DNA of 64,000 nucleotides, from the NCBI GenBank assembly GCA_046346965.1, contig JAXMHB010000006.1, positions 62,001 to 126,000 of the forward strand, read 5' to 3'. Under the pieces are notes generated by a model. That model saw nothing but the letters and a program-made list of their open reading frames with translations. It ran no database searches and was not told the DNA's origin. The translations under genes were made by a program, and so were the position numbers. Positions 35,401-44,024 of this stretch are shown here, one piece after another; the stretch's first letter is position 1; each line of letters begins with the position of its first letter. This DNA is from JAXMHB01 sp046346965. GTDB taxonomy: Bacteria; Pseudomonadota; Gammaproteobacteria; Xanthomonadales; SZUA-5.

Positions 35401-36363
35401 TCAGTCTTTGCGCGCTTTGCGTCGCGGCTTCGCGGCGGGCGCGGCGGCCGCCTTGCCGGCACGCTTGACCGCCGGTTTGGTCGGCTGCGCGGCTTTGCCA
35501 GTCTTGGCGCGCGCCTTGACCGACGGCGACGGCGCCGGCGTGGCGACGGCCGCCTTGCGTGGCGCTCGGCGGGCTTTGGCGGGCGCCGGCGCCGGCTCGT
35601 CACTGACCGCCTCCGGCTCCTCGCGGCTACCCGGCACCAGTCGCCGCAGATCCGGCAAGCTGGGCAACAGGCTGGTCACCCGGCCCACCCAGGAACGCGC
35701 CGAATCCTGCACCTGGTCGATGGCCGTGCGCGCCGCGCTGGTCGCCCATTCCACCAGCGTGCTCTCGTCGATATTGGTGACCTGACGCATCAGCTTCGGC
35801 CACTCGTCGAGTTCGGCATTGCGGAAGCGCGCCACTGCCTGCGCACGCATGCCGATGGCATAGGTCAGCGCGATGTTCTTGGTCGCCACCGTCGCGATCT
35901 TGGCGATCGGCAGCGCGCGCTTGAGGACGAAGCCACCGATCAGCGCGCCGGCATAGCGCTTCAGCAACTTGGCGACGATGCTGGAGGCGTGCGTGGCACC
36001 GACGTTGGTGGCGGCAATCGCCAGAATGGCGAAGCGCTCGCCGGCATCGCCCAAGTCCAGGTCGTAGAGCGCAAAGGTCTCCAGCACCAGTTCGGCCTGC
36101 AGCGCGGTTACGGTGGCGGTGTCGATCACCGGCCCCAGAAACACCCCCGCCAGCTTCCCCGCCCCCGGCACCAACTCCACCACCGCCGACAAGGCCCCGA
36201 TCGCCCCCGCCTGCAGGCATTTGCTCTGCACCAGCAAACGATGCAATTCCTCCAACTCGGCATCCGGCAAGCGCTTGCGCAGCGCCGCCACGCGCTCCTT
36301 GGCGGCCTTGCGATCAGACTTGCGCATGGATTTCCACAGCGCTTGAGCGGCATCAGGCAACAT
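35401..36363 (-). CDS. EcsC-like protein with Lys/Ala-rich histone H1-like tail
   Basis: Product of 320 residues. Residues 1-45 are charged helical. Residues about 50-210 contain amphipathic/hydrophobic helices (AGAIGALSAVVELVPGAGKL, LIGGFVLKRALPIAKIATVA) that resemble the EcsC family (tentative). Residues about 245-320 are a low-complexity basic tail of Ala, Lys, Pro and Arg (for example KAAQPTKPAVKRAGKAAAAP), like the nucleoid-binding tails of bacterial H1-like proteins. The start at 36363 has GGGAG upstream. Function is unknown; the tail predicts DNA or polyphosphate binding. Confidence 0.7.
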   Translation of the reverse strand: MLPDAAQALWKSMRKSDRKAAKERVAALRKRLPDAELEELHRLLVQSKCLQAGAIGALSAVVELVPGAGKLAGVFLGPVIDTATVTALQAELVLETFALYDLDLGDAGERFAILAIAATNVGATHASSIVAKLLKRYAGALIGGFVLKRALPIAKIATVATKNIALTYAIGMRAQAVARFRNAELDEWPKLMRQVTNIDESTLVEWATSAARTAIDQVQDSARSWVGRVTSLLPSLPDLRRLVPGSREEPEAVSDEPAPAPAKARRAPRKAAVATPAPSPSVKARAKTGKAAQPTKPAVKRAGKAAAAPAAKPRRKARKD

Positions 36364-36477
36364 GGGCGACTCCCGGTATCCGCGCCCGATCCTACGCCCA
36401 ATGGCTGGAGCGAGGCAGTGGGGCGCTTGGCGGCACGACGGCCGACCCTGCCTCCGCGCACCGCCAGACTCCCAAAG

Positions 36478-36665
36478 CACGGCGTCATTGCGAGGCCCGC
36501 CGCCGCGAAGCGGATGCGGGCCGTGGCAATCCAGGTGTGGCTGTTTGCTGTCGGTCCTGGGCCCGGGCTGCCGCCAAAGGCAAAAGTGCAAACCTGGATT
36601 GCCACACCCTTGCCGCGCCTGCCGGCGCGGCAACGGTTCCCAATGACGCCGAGGTGGGCGGGAGG
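36478..36665. repeat. GTCATTGCGAGG-type dispersed repeat pair
   Basis: The first copy (36483-36536) reads GTCATTGCGAGGCCCGCCGC ... GCGGGCCGTGGCAATCCAG. A spacer with TTTGCTGTCGGTC and GGCTGCCGCCAAAGGCAAAA follows, then the inverted relative (about 36594-36658) CTGGATTGCCACACCCTTGC ... CAATGACGCCGAGGTGG. The same parts occur at 25608-25806 in a different order. Of the remaining gap, 36364-36477 holds nothing I recognise; 36700-36814 is the promoter region described separately. Confidence 0.85.
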
Positions 36666-36722
36666 CACTGCGCGACGCAGGAAAACCCAAGAGCACGGCG
36701 GCACGACCATTCCACGCGCCGC

Positions 36723-36783
36723 GTCAAGTGTCCTTGGCGGGAGGTCAAGCGTGCTTGACATGACAAGGTCGCTTGACTAGCCT
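36723..36783 (+). promoter_or_regulatory. Promoter overlapped by a GTCAAGC palindromic operator
   Basis: A perfect 16-bp palindrome GTCAAGCGTGCTTGAC lies at 36744-36759. A half-site GTCAAGTG is upstream (36723-36730) and another, GCTTGAC, downstream (36771-36777). The -35 box TTGACA (36755-36760) sits in the palindrome's right arm, and TAGCCT at 36778-36783, 17 bp away, fits a -10. The first gene begins about 30 bp further on. The arrangement predicts repression, most simply by the XRE-type protein encoded at 37218. Confidence 0.65.
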
Positions 36784-36814
36784 GATTGGCAGGTCGTCAT
36801 GGGAGTCCATCGGC

Positions 36815-37225
36815 ATGCGGGCGAGTCCACAGTCACCGGCGATGCGTCGCTATCTGCTGCGTTTTCCGCTGGCGATGGCGGTGTATGCGGTGACGCTGGT
36901 GCTGTGCCTGACCTGGATGAAGCAGGTCGATCCGCTGTGGAGCAAGGCCTTGCTGGCGCTGTTGCCGGTGCTGCCGGTGGCTTATGCGCTGGCGGAGATC
37001 CTGCGCATGGTGCGCTCGCTGGATGAGCTGCAGCGGCAGATTCAGACCGAGGCCGTGGTGATCGCGGCGGTGGTGGTGTGTATGGCCACCTTTGCCTGGG
37101 GTCTTCTGGAGAAGGCCGGGCTGCCGCGGATGCCGGTGGTGCTGGTGCTGCCCTTGTTCTGCGGCTGCTACGGCATCGCGGTCTGGCGGCTGGCGCTGCG
37201 TTATCACTGTGATGCCCATGAATAA
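36815..37225 (+). CDS. Small polytopic membrane protein paired with an XRE regulator
   Basis: Product of 136 residues with four hydrophobic helices (LRFPLAMAVYAVTLVLCLTW, LLALLPVLPVAYALAEILRM, AVVIAAVVVCMATFAWGLL and VVLVLPLFCGCYGIAVWRLA). A charged segment, RSLDELQRQIQTEA, lies between helices 2 and 3. Such proteins are often encoded just before a short YgzD/YozG-like HTH protein, as here (8 bp overlap). The start could also be the Met at 36842. It may act as a membrane partner or sensor for the regulator (inference). First gene of a six-gene operon. Confidence 0.75.
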   Translation: MRASPQSPAMRRYLLRFPLAMAVYAVTLVLCLTWMKQVDPLWSKALLALLPVLPVAYALAEILRMVRSLDELQRQIQTEAVVIAAVVVCMATFAWGLLEKAGLPRMPVVLVLPLFCGCYGIAVWRLALRYHCDAHE

Positions 37226-37427
37226 CCGACTGCGCGTGCTGCGCGCCGAGCGCAACTGGTCGCAGGCCGAATTGGCCGACGCGCTCGGCGTGTCGCGGCA
37301 GACCATCAATGCCATCGAGACCGGCAAGTACGACCCCAGCTTGCCGCTCGCCTTCAAGATCGCCCGCGTGTTTGGGCTGGCGATCGAATCCGTGTTTCAA
37401 CCCGACGAGGAGTCGCTCTCACCATGA
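37218..37427 (+). CDS. Short XRE-family helix-turn-helix regulator
   Basis: DNA-binding protein of 69 residues consisting almost only of the HTH domain: MNNRLRVLRAERNWSQAELA, then DALGVSRQTINAIETGKYDP, then LAFKIARVFGLAIESVF. An ATG two codons upstream (37212) is the alternative start. It overlaps the membrane protein gene upstream and the S33 peptidase gene downstream (ATGA at 37424-37427). It is the likely ligand of the GTCAAGC palindrome at the operon promoter. Confidence 0.92.
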   Translation: MNNRLRVLRAERNWSQAELADALGVSRQTINAIETGKYDPSLPLAFKIARVFGLAIESVFQPDEESLSP

Positions 37428-38902
37428 GACGCCTGATCCGTCCGACTATGTTGCTGTGCGTGACCGGCCTGTGTGCGCCGGCGCTGCAGGCACGCCAGGT
37501 CGGTGAACTGAGTTTTGAGAAGTGCGAGTTGCCGGTGGTCGGCATGCGCCCCAGCAATCCGCTGAATGCCGAATGCACCACGTTGAAAGTGCCGGAGAAC
37601 CGGGACGATCCGGCCAGCCGCAGCATCGAGCTGGCAATCGCCCTGGTGCCCTCGCGCGCGCCGCGGCCGAAGGCCGATCCGGTGTTTATGTTGGCCGGCG
37701 GCCCCGGCCAATCGGCGCGCGAATCCTGGCGCGCGGTGGCCGGCGCCTTCAAGGACGTGCTGGCCGACCGCCATGTGATCCTGCTCGATCAGCGCGGTAC
37801 CGGCGGTTCCAACCGCTTCGATTGTCCGCCGCCGAAGGACTATGACCCGCTGGCCACCACGGTCGATCCGGCGCTGGCGGCGCAGTCGGCGCGCGAATGC
37901 GTGGAAGCGGCCAAGGACACTCACGACGCCCGCTACTACACCACCGAGGATGCCGCGCGCGATCTGGACCAGGTGCGGCAGCTGCTCGGCGCGACTCAGA
38001 TCAATTTGGTCGGCGTGTCCTACGGCACGCGGATGGCGCAGATCTACTACAAGCGCTACCCGGCGGCGGTGCGCACGATGGTGCTCGACAGCGTGGTGCC
38101 GAACGAACTGGCGCTCGGCACCGAGCACGCGATCAATCTGGACGCCGCGCTGCGCGCGCAGCTGGGCCGCTGCAGCACCGACGACGCCTGCAAGGCCGCG
38201 TTTGGCGACCCCTATGCCACGCTGATGCAGATGGCCAAGGATCTGGCCGTGGCGCCGCGCATGATCACGGTGCGCGATCCGCGCACTGGCGAGGCCGGTG
38301 AGCACCCGCTGTCGCCGTCGATGCTGGCCAGCGTGGCGCGCCTGTACTCGTATCAGACCGAGATGGTGGCGCTGTTGCCGGTGACGCTGAAGGAAGCCCA
38401 GGCCGGGCGCTATGAACCGCTGATCGCGCAGGCGCTAATGATCAACGACGACATGGGCAGCCAGCTCAGTACCGGCATGCACTGGTCGATCCTGTGCGCC
38501 GAGGACGCCCCGCTGTACCAGCCGCGCCCGCAGGATGCCGGATTGCTGCTGGGCGAGGAGTTCATCACCACGACGATGGCCTTCTGCGCCGAATGGCCCA
38601 AGCGGACGGTCGGTGCGGACTATCACGAGCCGGCCAGCGGCGACGTGCCCACGCTGATCTACTCGGGCGAGTTCGATCCGGTGACGCCGCCGCGCTATGG
38701 CGATCAAGTGGCCAAGGGCCTGCCCAAGGCGCGCCATCTGATCGTGCCGGGCCAGGGCCACAGCGTGATGGGGCGCGGCTGCGGACCGAAGCTGCTGGGC
38801 GAGTTCATCAAGACCGCCGATGCGAAGTCGCTGGACGCCGAGTGCCTGTCCACGCAAACCGCCGCACCTTTCTTCCTTACCTTGTCCGGGAGCGCGCCGT
38901 GA
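37424..38902 (+). CDS. Secreted S33/TAP-like serine peptidase (alpha/beta hydrolase)
   Basis: Periplasmic or secreted enzyme of 492 residues. The signal peptide is MRRLIRPTMLLCVTGLCAPA. The alpha/beta hydrolase fold shows oxyanion-side motif AGGPGQSA, LLDQRGTGGSNRFDC, the nucleophile elbow GVSYGTR (Ser199), the acid in SGEFDPVTPP and the catalytic His in GQGHSVMGRGC. This order is that of tripeptidyl aminopeptidases such as SlpE/TAP. It is co-translated with the regulator upstream and NatA downstream (GTGA overlap), which is an unusual setting for this peptidase. Confidence 0.88.
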   Translation: MRRLIRPTMLLCVTGLCAPALQARQVGELSFEKCELPVVGMRPSNPLNAECTTLKVPENRDDPASRSIELAIALVPSRAPRPKADPVFMLAGGPGQSARESWRAVAGAFKDVLADRHVILLDQRGTGGSNRFDCPPPKDYDPLATTVDPALAAQSARECVEAAKDTHDARYYTTEDAARDLDQVRQLLGATQINLVGVSYGTRMAQIYYKRYPAAVRTMVLDSVVPNELALGTEHAINLDAALRAQLGRCSTDDACKAAFGDPYATLMQMAKDLAVAPRMITVRDPRTGEAGEHPLSPSMLASVARLYSYQTEMVALLPVTLKEAQAGRYEPLIAQALMINDDMGSQLSTGMHWSILCAEDAPLYQPRPQDAGLLLGEEFITTTMAFCAEWPKRTVGADYHEPASGDVPTLIYSGEFDPVTPPRYGDQVAKGLPKARHLIVPGQGHSVMGRGCGPKLLGEFIKTADAKSLDAECLSTQTAAPFFLTLSGSAP

Positions 38903-39633
38903 TCGAACTGTCTGATCTGCGCAAGACCTTTGGAACGGTCAAAGCGGTCGATGGCGTCAGCTTCATCGCCCGCGATGGCGAGATCACCGGCTTGCTCGGT
39001 CCCAACGGCGCCGGCAAGACCACCACGCTGCGCATGCTGTACACGCTGATGAAACCGGAGACCGGGCATATCCGCGTCGATGGCATCGACATCGCCCAGG
39101 ATCCGGATGGTGCGCGTCGTCGCCTCGGCGTGCTGCCGGATGCGCGTGGCCTGTACAAGCGGCTGACCGCGCGCGAGAACATCGAGTACTTCGGCCGACT
39201 GCAGGGCCTCGATGAGGCGCTGTTGAAGCAGCGCACCGATGCGCTGATCCAGGCGCTCGGCATCGAGGACATCGCCGGCCGCCGCACCGAGGGCTTCTCC
39301 AACGGCCAGCGCGTCAAGACCGCCATCGCCCGCGCGCTGGTGCACGATCCGCGCAATGTGCTGCTGGACGAGCCCACCAACGGGCTGGACGTGATGGCCA
39401 CCCGCGCACTGCGCAAGTTCATGCAGCAACTGCGCGCCGAAGGCCGCTGCGTGCTGTTCAGCAGCCACATCATGCAAGAGGTGGCGGCGCTGTGTGATCG
39501 CATCGTGGTCATCGCCAAGGGCCATGTGGTCGCCCAGGGCACGGCGGACGAGCTGCGCGCCCAGGCCGGCGAAGCCAACCTCGAAGATGCATTCGTGAAG
39601 ATCATCGGATCGGAAGAAGGACTCTCCCTGTGA
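38899..39633 (+). CDS. natA: ABC exporter ATPase, NatA type
   Basis: ATP-binding subunit of 244 residues. Walker A is GPNGAGKTTT (residues 34-43), the Q-loop region is GVLPDARGLYKRLTARENI, the signature the variant FSNGQRVKTAIARALVHDP, and Walker B NVLLDEPTNGLD. The DARGLYKRLT and FSNGQ patterns match NatA, the sodium-exporting ABC ATPase. The GTG start at 38899 overlaps the peptidase stop. Sodium export is the family assignment; other substrates are possible. Confidence 0.88.
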   Translation: MIELSDLRKTFGTVKAVDGVSFIARDGEITGLLGPNGAGKTTTLRMLYTLMKPETGHIRVDGIDIAQDPDGARRRLGVLPDARGLYKRLTARENIEYFGRLQGLDEALLKQRTDALIQALGIEDIAGRRTEGFSNGQRVKTAIARALVHDPRNVLLDEPTNGLDVMATRALRKFMQQLRAEGRCVLFSSHIMQEVAALCDRIVVIAKGHVVAQGTADELRAQAGEANLEDAFVKIIGSEEGLSL

Positions 39634-40805
39634 GCGCCTGGAAGACTGTGTTCTGGAAGGAAGTGCGCGAGAACATTCGCGACCGCCGCACCATGCTGAG
39701 TACCTTCGTGTACGGCACGCTGATGGGGCCGGTGCTGTTCGCCGGCTTGATCGCGCTGATGATCTCGGTGCAGTTGGAGCGCGCCGAGAAGCCGCTGGAG
39801 TTACCGGTGGCGAATGCCGAGCAGGCGCCGCAGCTGATCGCCTGGCTGAAGAACCGCGGCACCGAGATCAAGGAAGCCCCGGCGAACCCGGAAGAGGCGA
39901 TCCGCAAGCGCGATGCCGATGTGATCCTGCGCATCCCGGCCGAGTACGCCGAGCAGTGGCGCGAGGGCAAGCCGGCGACGCTGGAGCTGATCGTCGACCG
40001 CTCGCAGCAGAAGGCCGAGCAGAGCGTGTCGCGGGTGGAGCGGCTGATCAACGAGTACGGTTCGCAGACCGCGGTGCAGCGCCTGATCGTGCGCGGCATC
40101 AGTCCGGAGGTGGTGCAGCCGGTGCTGATCGCCGATGTCGACCAATCGACGCCGCAGAGCCGCGGCGGCATGTTGCTGGCGATGTTGCCTTACCTGCTGA
40201 TCCTGACCGTGTTCGCGGGCGGCAGCTATCTGGCGATCGACTCCACCGCGGGCGAGCGCGAACGGCAGTCGCTGGAGCCCTTGCTGATCAACCCGGTCGG
40301 GCGCGGCCAGATCATGATGGGCAAGCTGATCGCGACGATGAGCTTCGCGATGGCCTCGCTGGCGCTCTCGCTGGTGGCCTTCAGCCTGAGCTCGCCGATG
40401 CTGCCGGTGGAGAAGATCGGCATGGTGGTGAAGCTCGGCCCGGCCGAGTGCGCGCTGCTGTTCCTGGTGGTGGCGCCGCTGGGGCTGATCGGCGCCGGCC
40501 TGCTGACCAGCGTCGCCGCCTATGCCAAGAGCTTCCGCGAGGCGCAGACCTACATCACGCTGCTGATCATCCTGCCGGCCATCCCGTCGATGCTGATGGC
40601 GCTGAATCCGGTCAAGCCGGCCGACTGGATGTACGGCATCCCGCTGCTCTCGCATCAGCTGCTGATCGAGCAGACCGTGCGCGGCGAGGCCTTGGTGGCA
40701 TGGCAGGTGGCACTCTCGGTGGGCGCCACGCTGGCGATCGGCGCGCTGATCGCCGCCATCGCCGCGCGCCTGTACCACCGCGAGCACCTGGCCATCTCGG
40801 CCTGA
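39630..40805 (+). CDS. natB: ABC exporter permease, NatB type
   Basis: Membrane subunit of 391 residues, starting at a GTG that overlaps natA by 4 bp. One N-terminal helix (TLMGPVLFAGLIALMISVQL) is followed by a large extracytoplasmic domain (about 50-175). A cluster of about five helices (about 185-385) has the ABC-2 type pattern TAGERERQSLEPLLINPVGR. It pairs with NatA to form the exporter. Confidence 0.88.
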   Translation: MSAWKTVFWKEVRENIRDRRTMLSTFVYGTLMGPVLFAGLIALMISVQLERAEKPLELPVANAEQAPQLIAWLKNRGTEIKEAPANPEEAIRKRDADVILRIPAEYAEQWREGKPATLELIVDRSQQKAEQSVSRVERLINEYGSQTAVQRLIVRGISPEVVQPVLIADVDQSTPQSRGGMLLAMLPYLLILTVFAGGSYLAIDSTAGERERQSLEPLLINPVGRGQIMMGKLIATMSFAMASLALSLVAFSLSSPMLPVEKIGMVVKLGPAECALLFLVVAPLGLIGAGLLTSVAAYAKSFREAQTYITLLIILPAIPSMLMALNPVKPADWMYGIPLLSHQLLIEQTVRGEALVAWQVALSVGATLAIGALIAAIAARLYHREHLAISA

Positions 40806-40820
40806 GGCCGGGGCGCCGCA

Positions 40821-41741
40821 ATGCCCGAGGGCGTACTGATCAGTCTGGATGCCGTGATCGTCGCGGTGACCGAGGGCCAGCCGCGCGTGCTGGTGGTCAC
40901 CGAGGGCGTCGATGACGCCCTGCCCTCGGGCCCGCTGGATCTGGCCGGCCATCCGACGCTGGAACGCGGCATGCGCACCTGGGTGGCGCAGCAGACCGGT
41001 CTGGCGCTCGGGTATGTCGAGCAGCTGTACACCTTCGGCGACCGCTACCGCGATCCGCGCGAGCGCGCCGGCGGACCGCGGGTGATCTCGGCGGCCTATC
41101 TTGCGCTGGTGCGCGAGTCCAGGCTGGCTTCGTCCTTCGAGGCCGGCTGGGGCGACTGGTACGACTATCTGCCCTGGGAAGACTGGCGCGCCGGGCGCCC
41201 GCGCAGTGCCGATCTGCTAAGCGCCGCGCTGCTCGACTGGACGCGCGGCCACGGCGATCACGGCGAGCGCGTACGCCAGTGCTTTGGTCTCGACGGCCGC
41301 CCCTGGGACCCGGAGCGCACGCTCGAGCGCTATGAGCTCTTGTGGGAGGCTGGCCTCGTCACCGAGGCGCTGCGCGAGCGCGGCGAGGTCGGCGCCGCCG
41401 GCAGCGGCCGCGCGATGGCGCGCGACCACCGCCGCATCCTGGCCACCGCGCTGGGACGCCTGCGCGGCAAGATCAAATACCGGCCGGTGGTGTTCGAACT
41501 GCTGGCCGAGCGCTTCACGCTGGGTCAGCTGCAGCGCGTGGTCGAGGCGCTCACCGGCCAGCCGCTGCACACGCAGAATTTCCGTCGGCTGGTCGCCAAT
41601 GCCGGGCTGGTCGAGGCCACTGGCCAGCTGACCCACGCCACCGGCGGTCGCCCCGCCGAACTGCACCGCTTCCGCCGCGAAGTGCTGCGCGAACGCCCGG
41701 CGCCTGGCGTCGGCCTGCCGAAGGCCGCGCGCGAGGGCTGA
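40821..41741 (+). CDS. NrtR-like regulator: degenerate Nudix domain plus winged helix
   Basis: Product of 306 residues. The N-terminal half has the Nudix fold, but the Nudix box is degenerate (GPLDLAGHPTLERGMRTWVA lacks the REXXEE glutamates), so hydrolysis is unlikely. The C-terminal part (about 210-290) has the winged-helix pattern KIKYRPVVFELLAERFTLGQ and TGQPLHTQNFRRLV. NrtR-type proteins sense ADP-ribose or related ligands and repress NAD genes. It lies 15 bp after natB and ends the operon; convergent with relA. Confidence 0.82.
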   Translation: MPEGVLISLDAVIVAVTEGQPRVLVVTEGVDDALPSGPLDLAGHPTLERGMRTWVAQQTGLALGYVEQLYTFGDRYRDPRERAGGPRVISAAYLALVRESRLASSFEAGWGDWYDYLPWEDWRAGRPRSADLLSAALLDWTRGHGDHGERVRQCFGLDGRPWDPERTLERYELLWEAGLVTEALRERGEVGAAGSGRAMARDHRRILATALGRLRGKIKYRPVVFELLAERFTLGQLQRVVEALTGQPLHTQNFRRLVANAGLVEATGQLTHATGGRPAELHRFRREVLRERPAPGVGLPKAAREG

Positions 41742-41792
41742 GGCATCGTCCTGCGCGAGCGAGGCTGCGCGCCCGCCGCGCACCGAACGCCC

Positions 41793-43952
41793 TCAGCCCA
41801 CCCGCACCGCCTCAGTGACATTGCTCAAGCCGCGCAGTTTGGCCAGCACATTGGCCAGCTGGCCGAAATCGGCGACTTTGAGCGTGAGTTGCAGCGTGGC
41901 GAGGCCGCTGTCGGGGTCGTCGCGGCTGTCCATCGCGCCGATGTTGATCTGTTCGGCGGCGAGCACGGCGCCGACGTCGCGGATCAGGCCGGTGCGGTTG
42001 TAGGCGGACACGCGGATGCGCACCGGGTAGCGATCATCGCGGCGGCCGCCCCACTGCACATCGATCACGCGCTCGGGGCTGCGGCCGGCGAGGTTGAGCA
42101 GGCTCTTGCAGTCGGCGCGGTGCACGCTGACGCCGCGACCCTTGGTGATGAAGCCGCTGATGGCATCGCCCGGCACCGGCTGGCAGCACCCGGCCATGGT
42201 CACCAGCAGATTGCCGACGCCCTCGATGACGATGGCGTCCTTGTCGCGGCGCGGGCCGATCTGGCCGCCGAGGCGCTGGGTGAGGATCTGCGCATCGTCC
42301 GGTTTCGGCGCTTCCAGCTCGTGCAGCAGGCGCGCGATTTGCGCCGGCGACACATCGCCCAGGCCCACGGCGATATGCAGCTCGTCGACGCTGGGCAGAT
42401 GCAGACGCGGCAGCAGCGCCTCCAGGCGGCCCGGTGTCAGCGCCACGCGCTTCAATTCGCGCTCCAGGATCTCGCGACCCTCGCGCAGATTCTGTTCGCG
42501 ATCCAGTTTGTGGAACCAGGTGCGCACCTTGTGCCGCGCGCGGCTGCTGACCAGATAGCCGAGCTGCGGCAACAACCAGTCGCGCTTGGGCTGGCCTTCT
42601 TTGGCGGTCAGGATCTCGACGCGATCGCCGGTGCGCGGCGCGTAGCTCAGCGGCACGATGCGCCCGTTGACCTTGGCGCCGCGGCAACGATGGCCGACCT
42701 CGGTGTGCACGGTGTAGGCAAAGTCGAGCACGGTGCCGCCCTTGGGCAAATCCACCACCGCGCCCTTCGGCGTCAGCAGATAGACGCGATCTTCCAGCAC
42801 ATCGGTGGAGAAGCCGGCCAGCAGCGCGGCATCGTCCTGCGCCTCGTCGCGGCCTTCGAGCAGTTGGCGCATCCACTGGATCTTGCGCTCGAAGCCCGAG
42901 TCAACGCCGCTGCCTTCCTTGTAGCGCCAGTGCGCCGCGACGCCCAACTCGGCGTGCTCGTGCATCTGGTGGGTGCGGATCTGCACCTCCAGCGCCTTAC
43001 CCTCGGGGCCGATCACCGCGGTGTGCAGCGAGCGGTAGTCATTGCCCTTGGGTTTGGCGATGTAGTCGTCGAATTCCTTCGGGATCGGCGTCCATTGCGC
43101 ATGCACCACGCCGAGCGCGGCGTAGCAGGTGGGCACATCCGGCACCAGCACGCGCACCGCGCGCACGTCGTAGAGCTCAGAGAACTCGACGTCCTTGCGC
43201 TGCATTTTCTTCCAGATGCTGTAGATGTGCTTCGGGCGCCCGGCGACATCACCAGCAATGCCGGCCCGCGCCAGCGCACCGCGCAGCTCCTCCAGCACCA
43301 GCCGGATGTAGCGCTCGCGATCCTCGCGGCGCTCATCGAGCAAACCGGCGATGCGCTTGTAGGTATCGGGCTGCAGGTAGCGGAAGACCAGGTCTTCCAG
43401 CTCCCATTTGACCTGCCAGATGCCCAGGCGATTGGCCAGCGGACCGTGGATGTCGGCGGTGATCTGCGCCAGCCGTCGGCGCGTGGCATCCTCACCGCGT
43501 GCTGCCGCGCGCAGGCGCACCAACTGGCGCGCCAGCAGCACAAACACGACGCGCAAATCGCGGATCAGCACCAGCAGCAGCCGGCGCAGGCCCTCGGCAC
43601 TGGTGTTGGCGGCCTTCTGCTCGTGCAGCGGCCAGATCTTCTCGGCTTCCAGCTGACCCAGCAGCAAGGGCTCGATCGCCGCGCCGTGCATCCGCACCGC
43701 CTCGGCCACCGCCTCGGGGTGCTGCTCGATCAGCGGAAACCAGGCCGCCGCCAGCAGCGTTTCGGCGTCCACCTTGAGCTCGTGCAGCACGTCCAGCGTG
43801 CGCACCACCTCGTCCTCGGCGCCGCCCAGCTGCGCCGCCAGCAGGCGCTGGCGCACATCGATCAAACCTTCCGACAGCAGTTCGCCCTGGTGGCGATGGT
43901 GGGCCAGCCAGTCGGTCAGGCTGCCGGCGGGGGCAGGAGCGCGCGTCTTCAT
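41793..43952 (-). CDS. relA: (p)ppGpp synthetase RelA
   Basis: Ribosome-linked stringent-response enzyme, 719 residues. The N-terminal hydrolase-like domain lacks the HD metal site (the equivalent region reads EAVRMHGAAIEPLLLGQLEA), as in RelA rather than SpoT. The synthetase domain (about 215-335) has HIYSIWKKMQRKDVEFSELY, DVRAVRVLVPDVPTCYAALG and KGNDYRSLHTAVIGPEGKAL. The TGS domain (VYLLTPKGAVVDLPKGGTVL) follows near residue 390, and the zinc-finger/ACT region (DPDSGLATLQLTLKVADFGQ) is at the C-terminus. It is monocistronic and convergent with the upstream operon. Confidence 0.95.
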   Translation of the reverse strand: MKTRAPAPAGSLTDWLAHHRHQGELLSEGLIDVRQRLLAAQLGGAEDEVVRTLDVLHELKVDAETLLAAAWFPLIEQHPEAVAEAVRMHGAAIEPLLLGQLEAEKIWPLHEQKAANTSAEGLRRLLLVLIRDLRVVFVLLARQLVRLRAAARGEDATRRRLAQITADIHGPLANRLGIWQVKWELEDLVFRYLQPDTYKRIAGLLDERREDRERYIRLVLEELRGALARAGIAGDVAGRPKHIYSIWKKMQRKDVEFSELYDVRAVRVLVPDVPTCYAALGVVHAQWTPIPKEFDDYIAKPKGNDYRSLHTAVIGPEGKALEVQIRTHQMHEHAELGVAAHWRYKEGSGVDSGFERKIQWMRQLLEGRDEAQDDAALLAGFSTDVLEDRVYLLTPKGAVVDLPKGGTVLDFAYTVHTEVGHRCRGAKVNGRIVPLSYAPRTGDRVEILTAKEGQPKRDWLLPQLGYLVSSRARHKVRTWFHKLDREQNLREGREILERELKRVALTPGRLEALLPRLHLPSVDELHIAVGLGDVSPAQIARLLHELEAPKPDDAQILTQRLGGQIGPRRDKDAIVIEGVGNLLVTMAGCCQPVPGDAISGFITKGRGVSVHRADCKSLLNLAGRSPERVIDVQWGGRRDDRYPVRIRVSAYNRTGLIRDVGAVLAAEQINIGAMDSRDDPDSGLATLQLTLKVADFGQLANVLAKLRGLSNVTEAVRVG

Positions 43953-44024
43953 GCGAACGATTATGGTGGATCGACCCCGCTCTGGCGTGGTCCGCTTGTC
44001 CTATCGATAGACCTGCGCGTGCAA

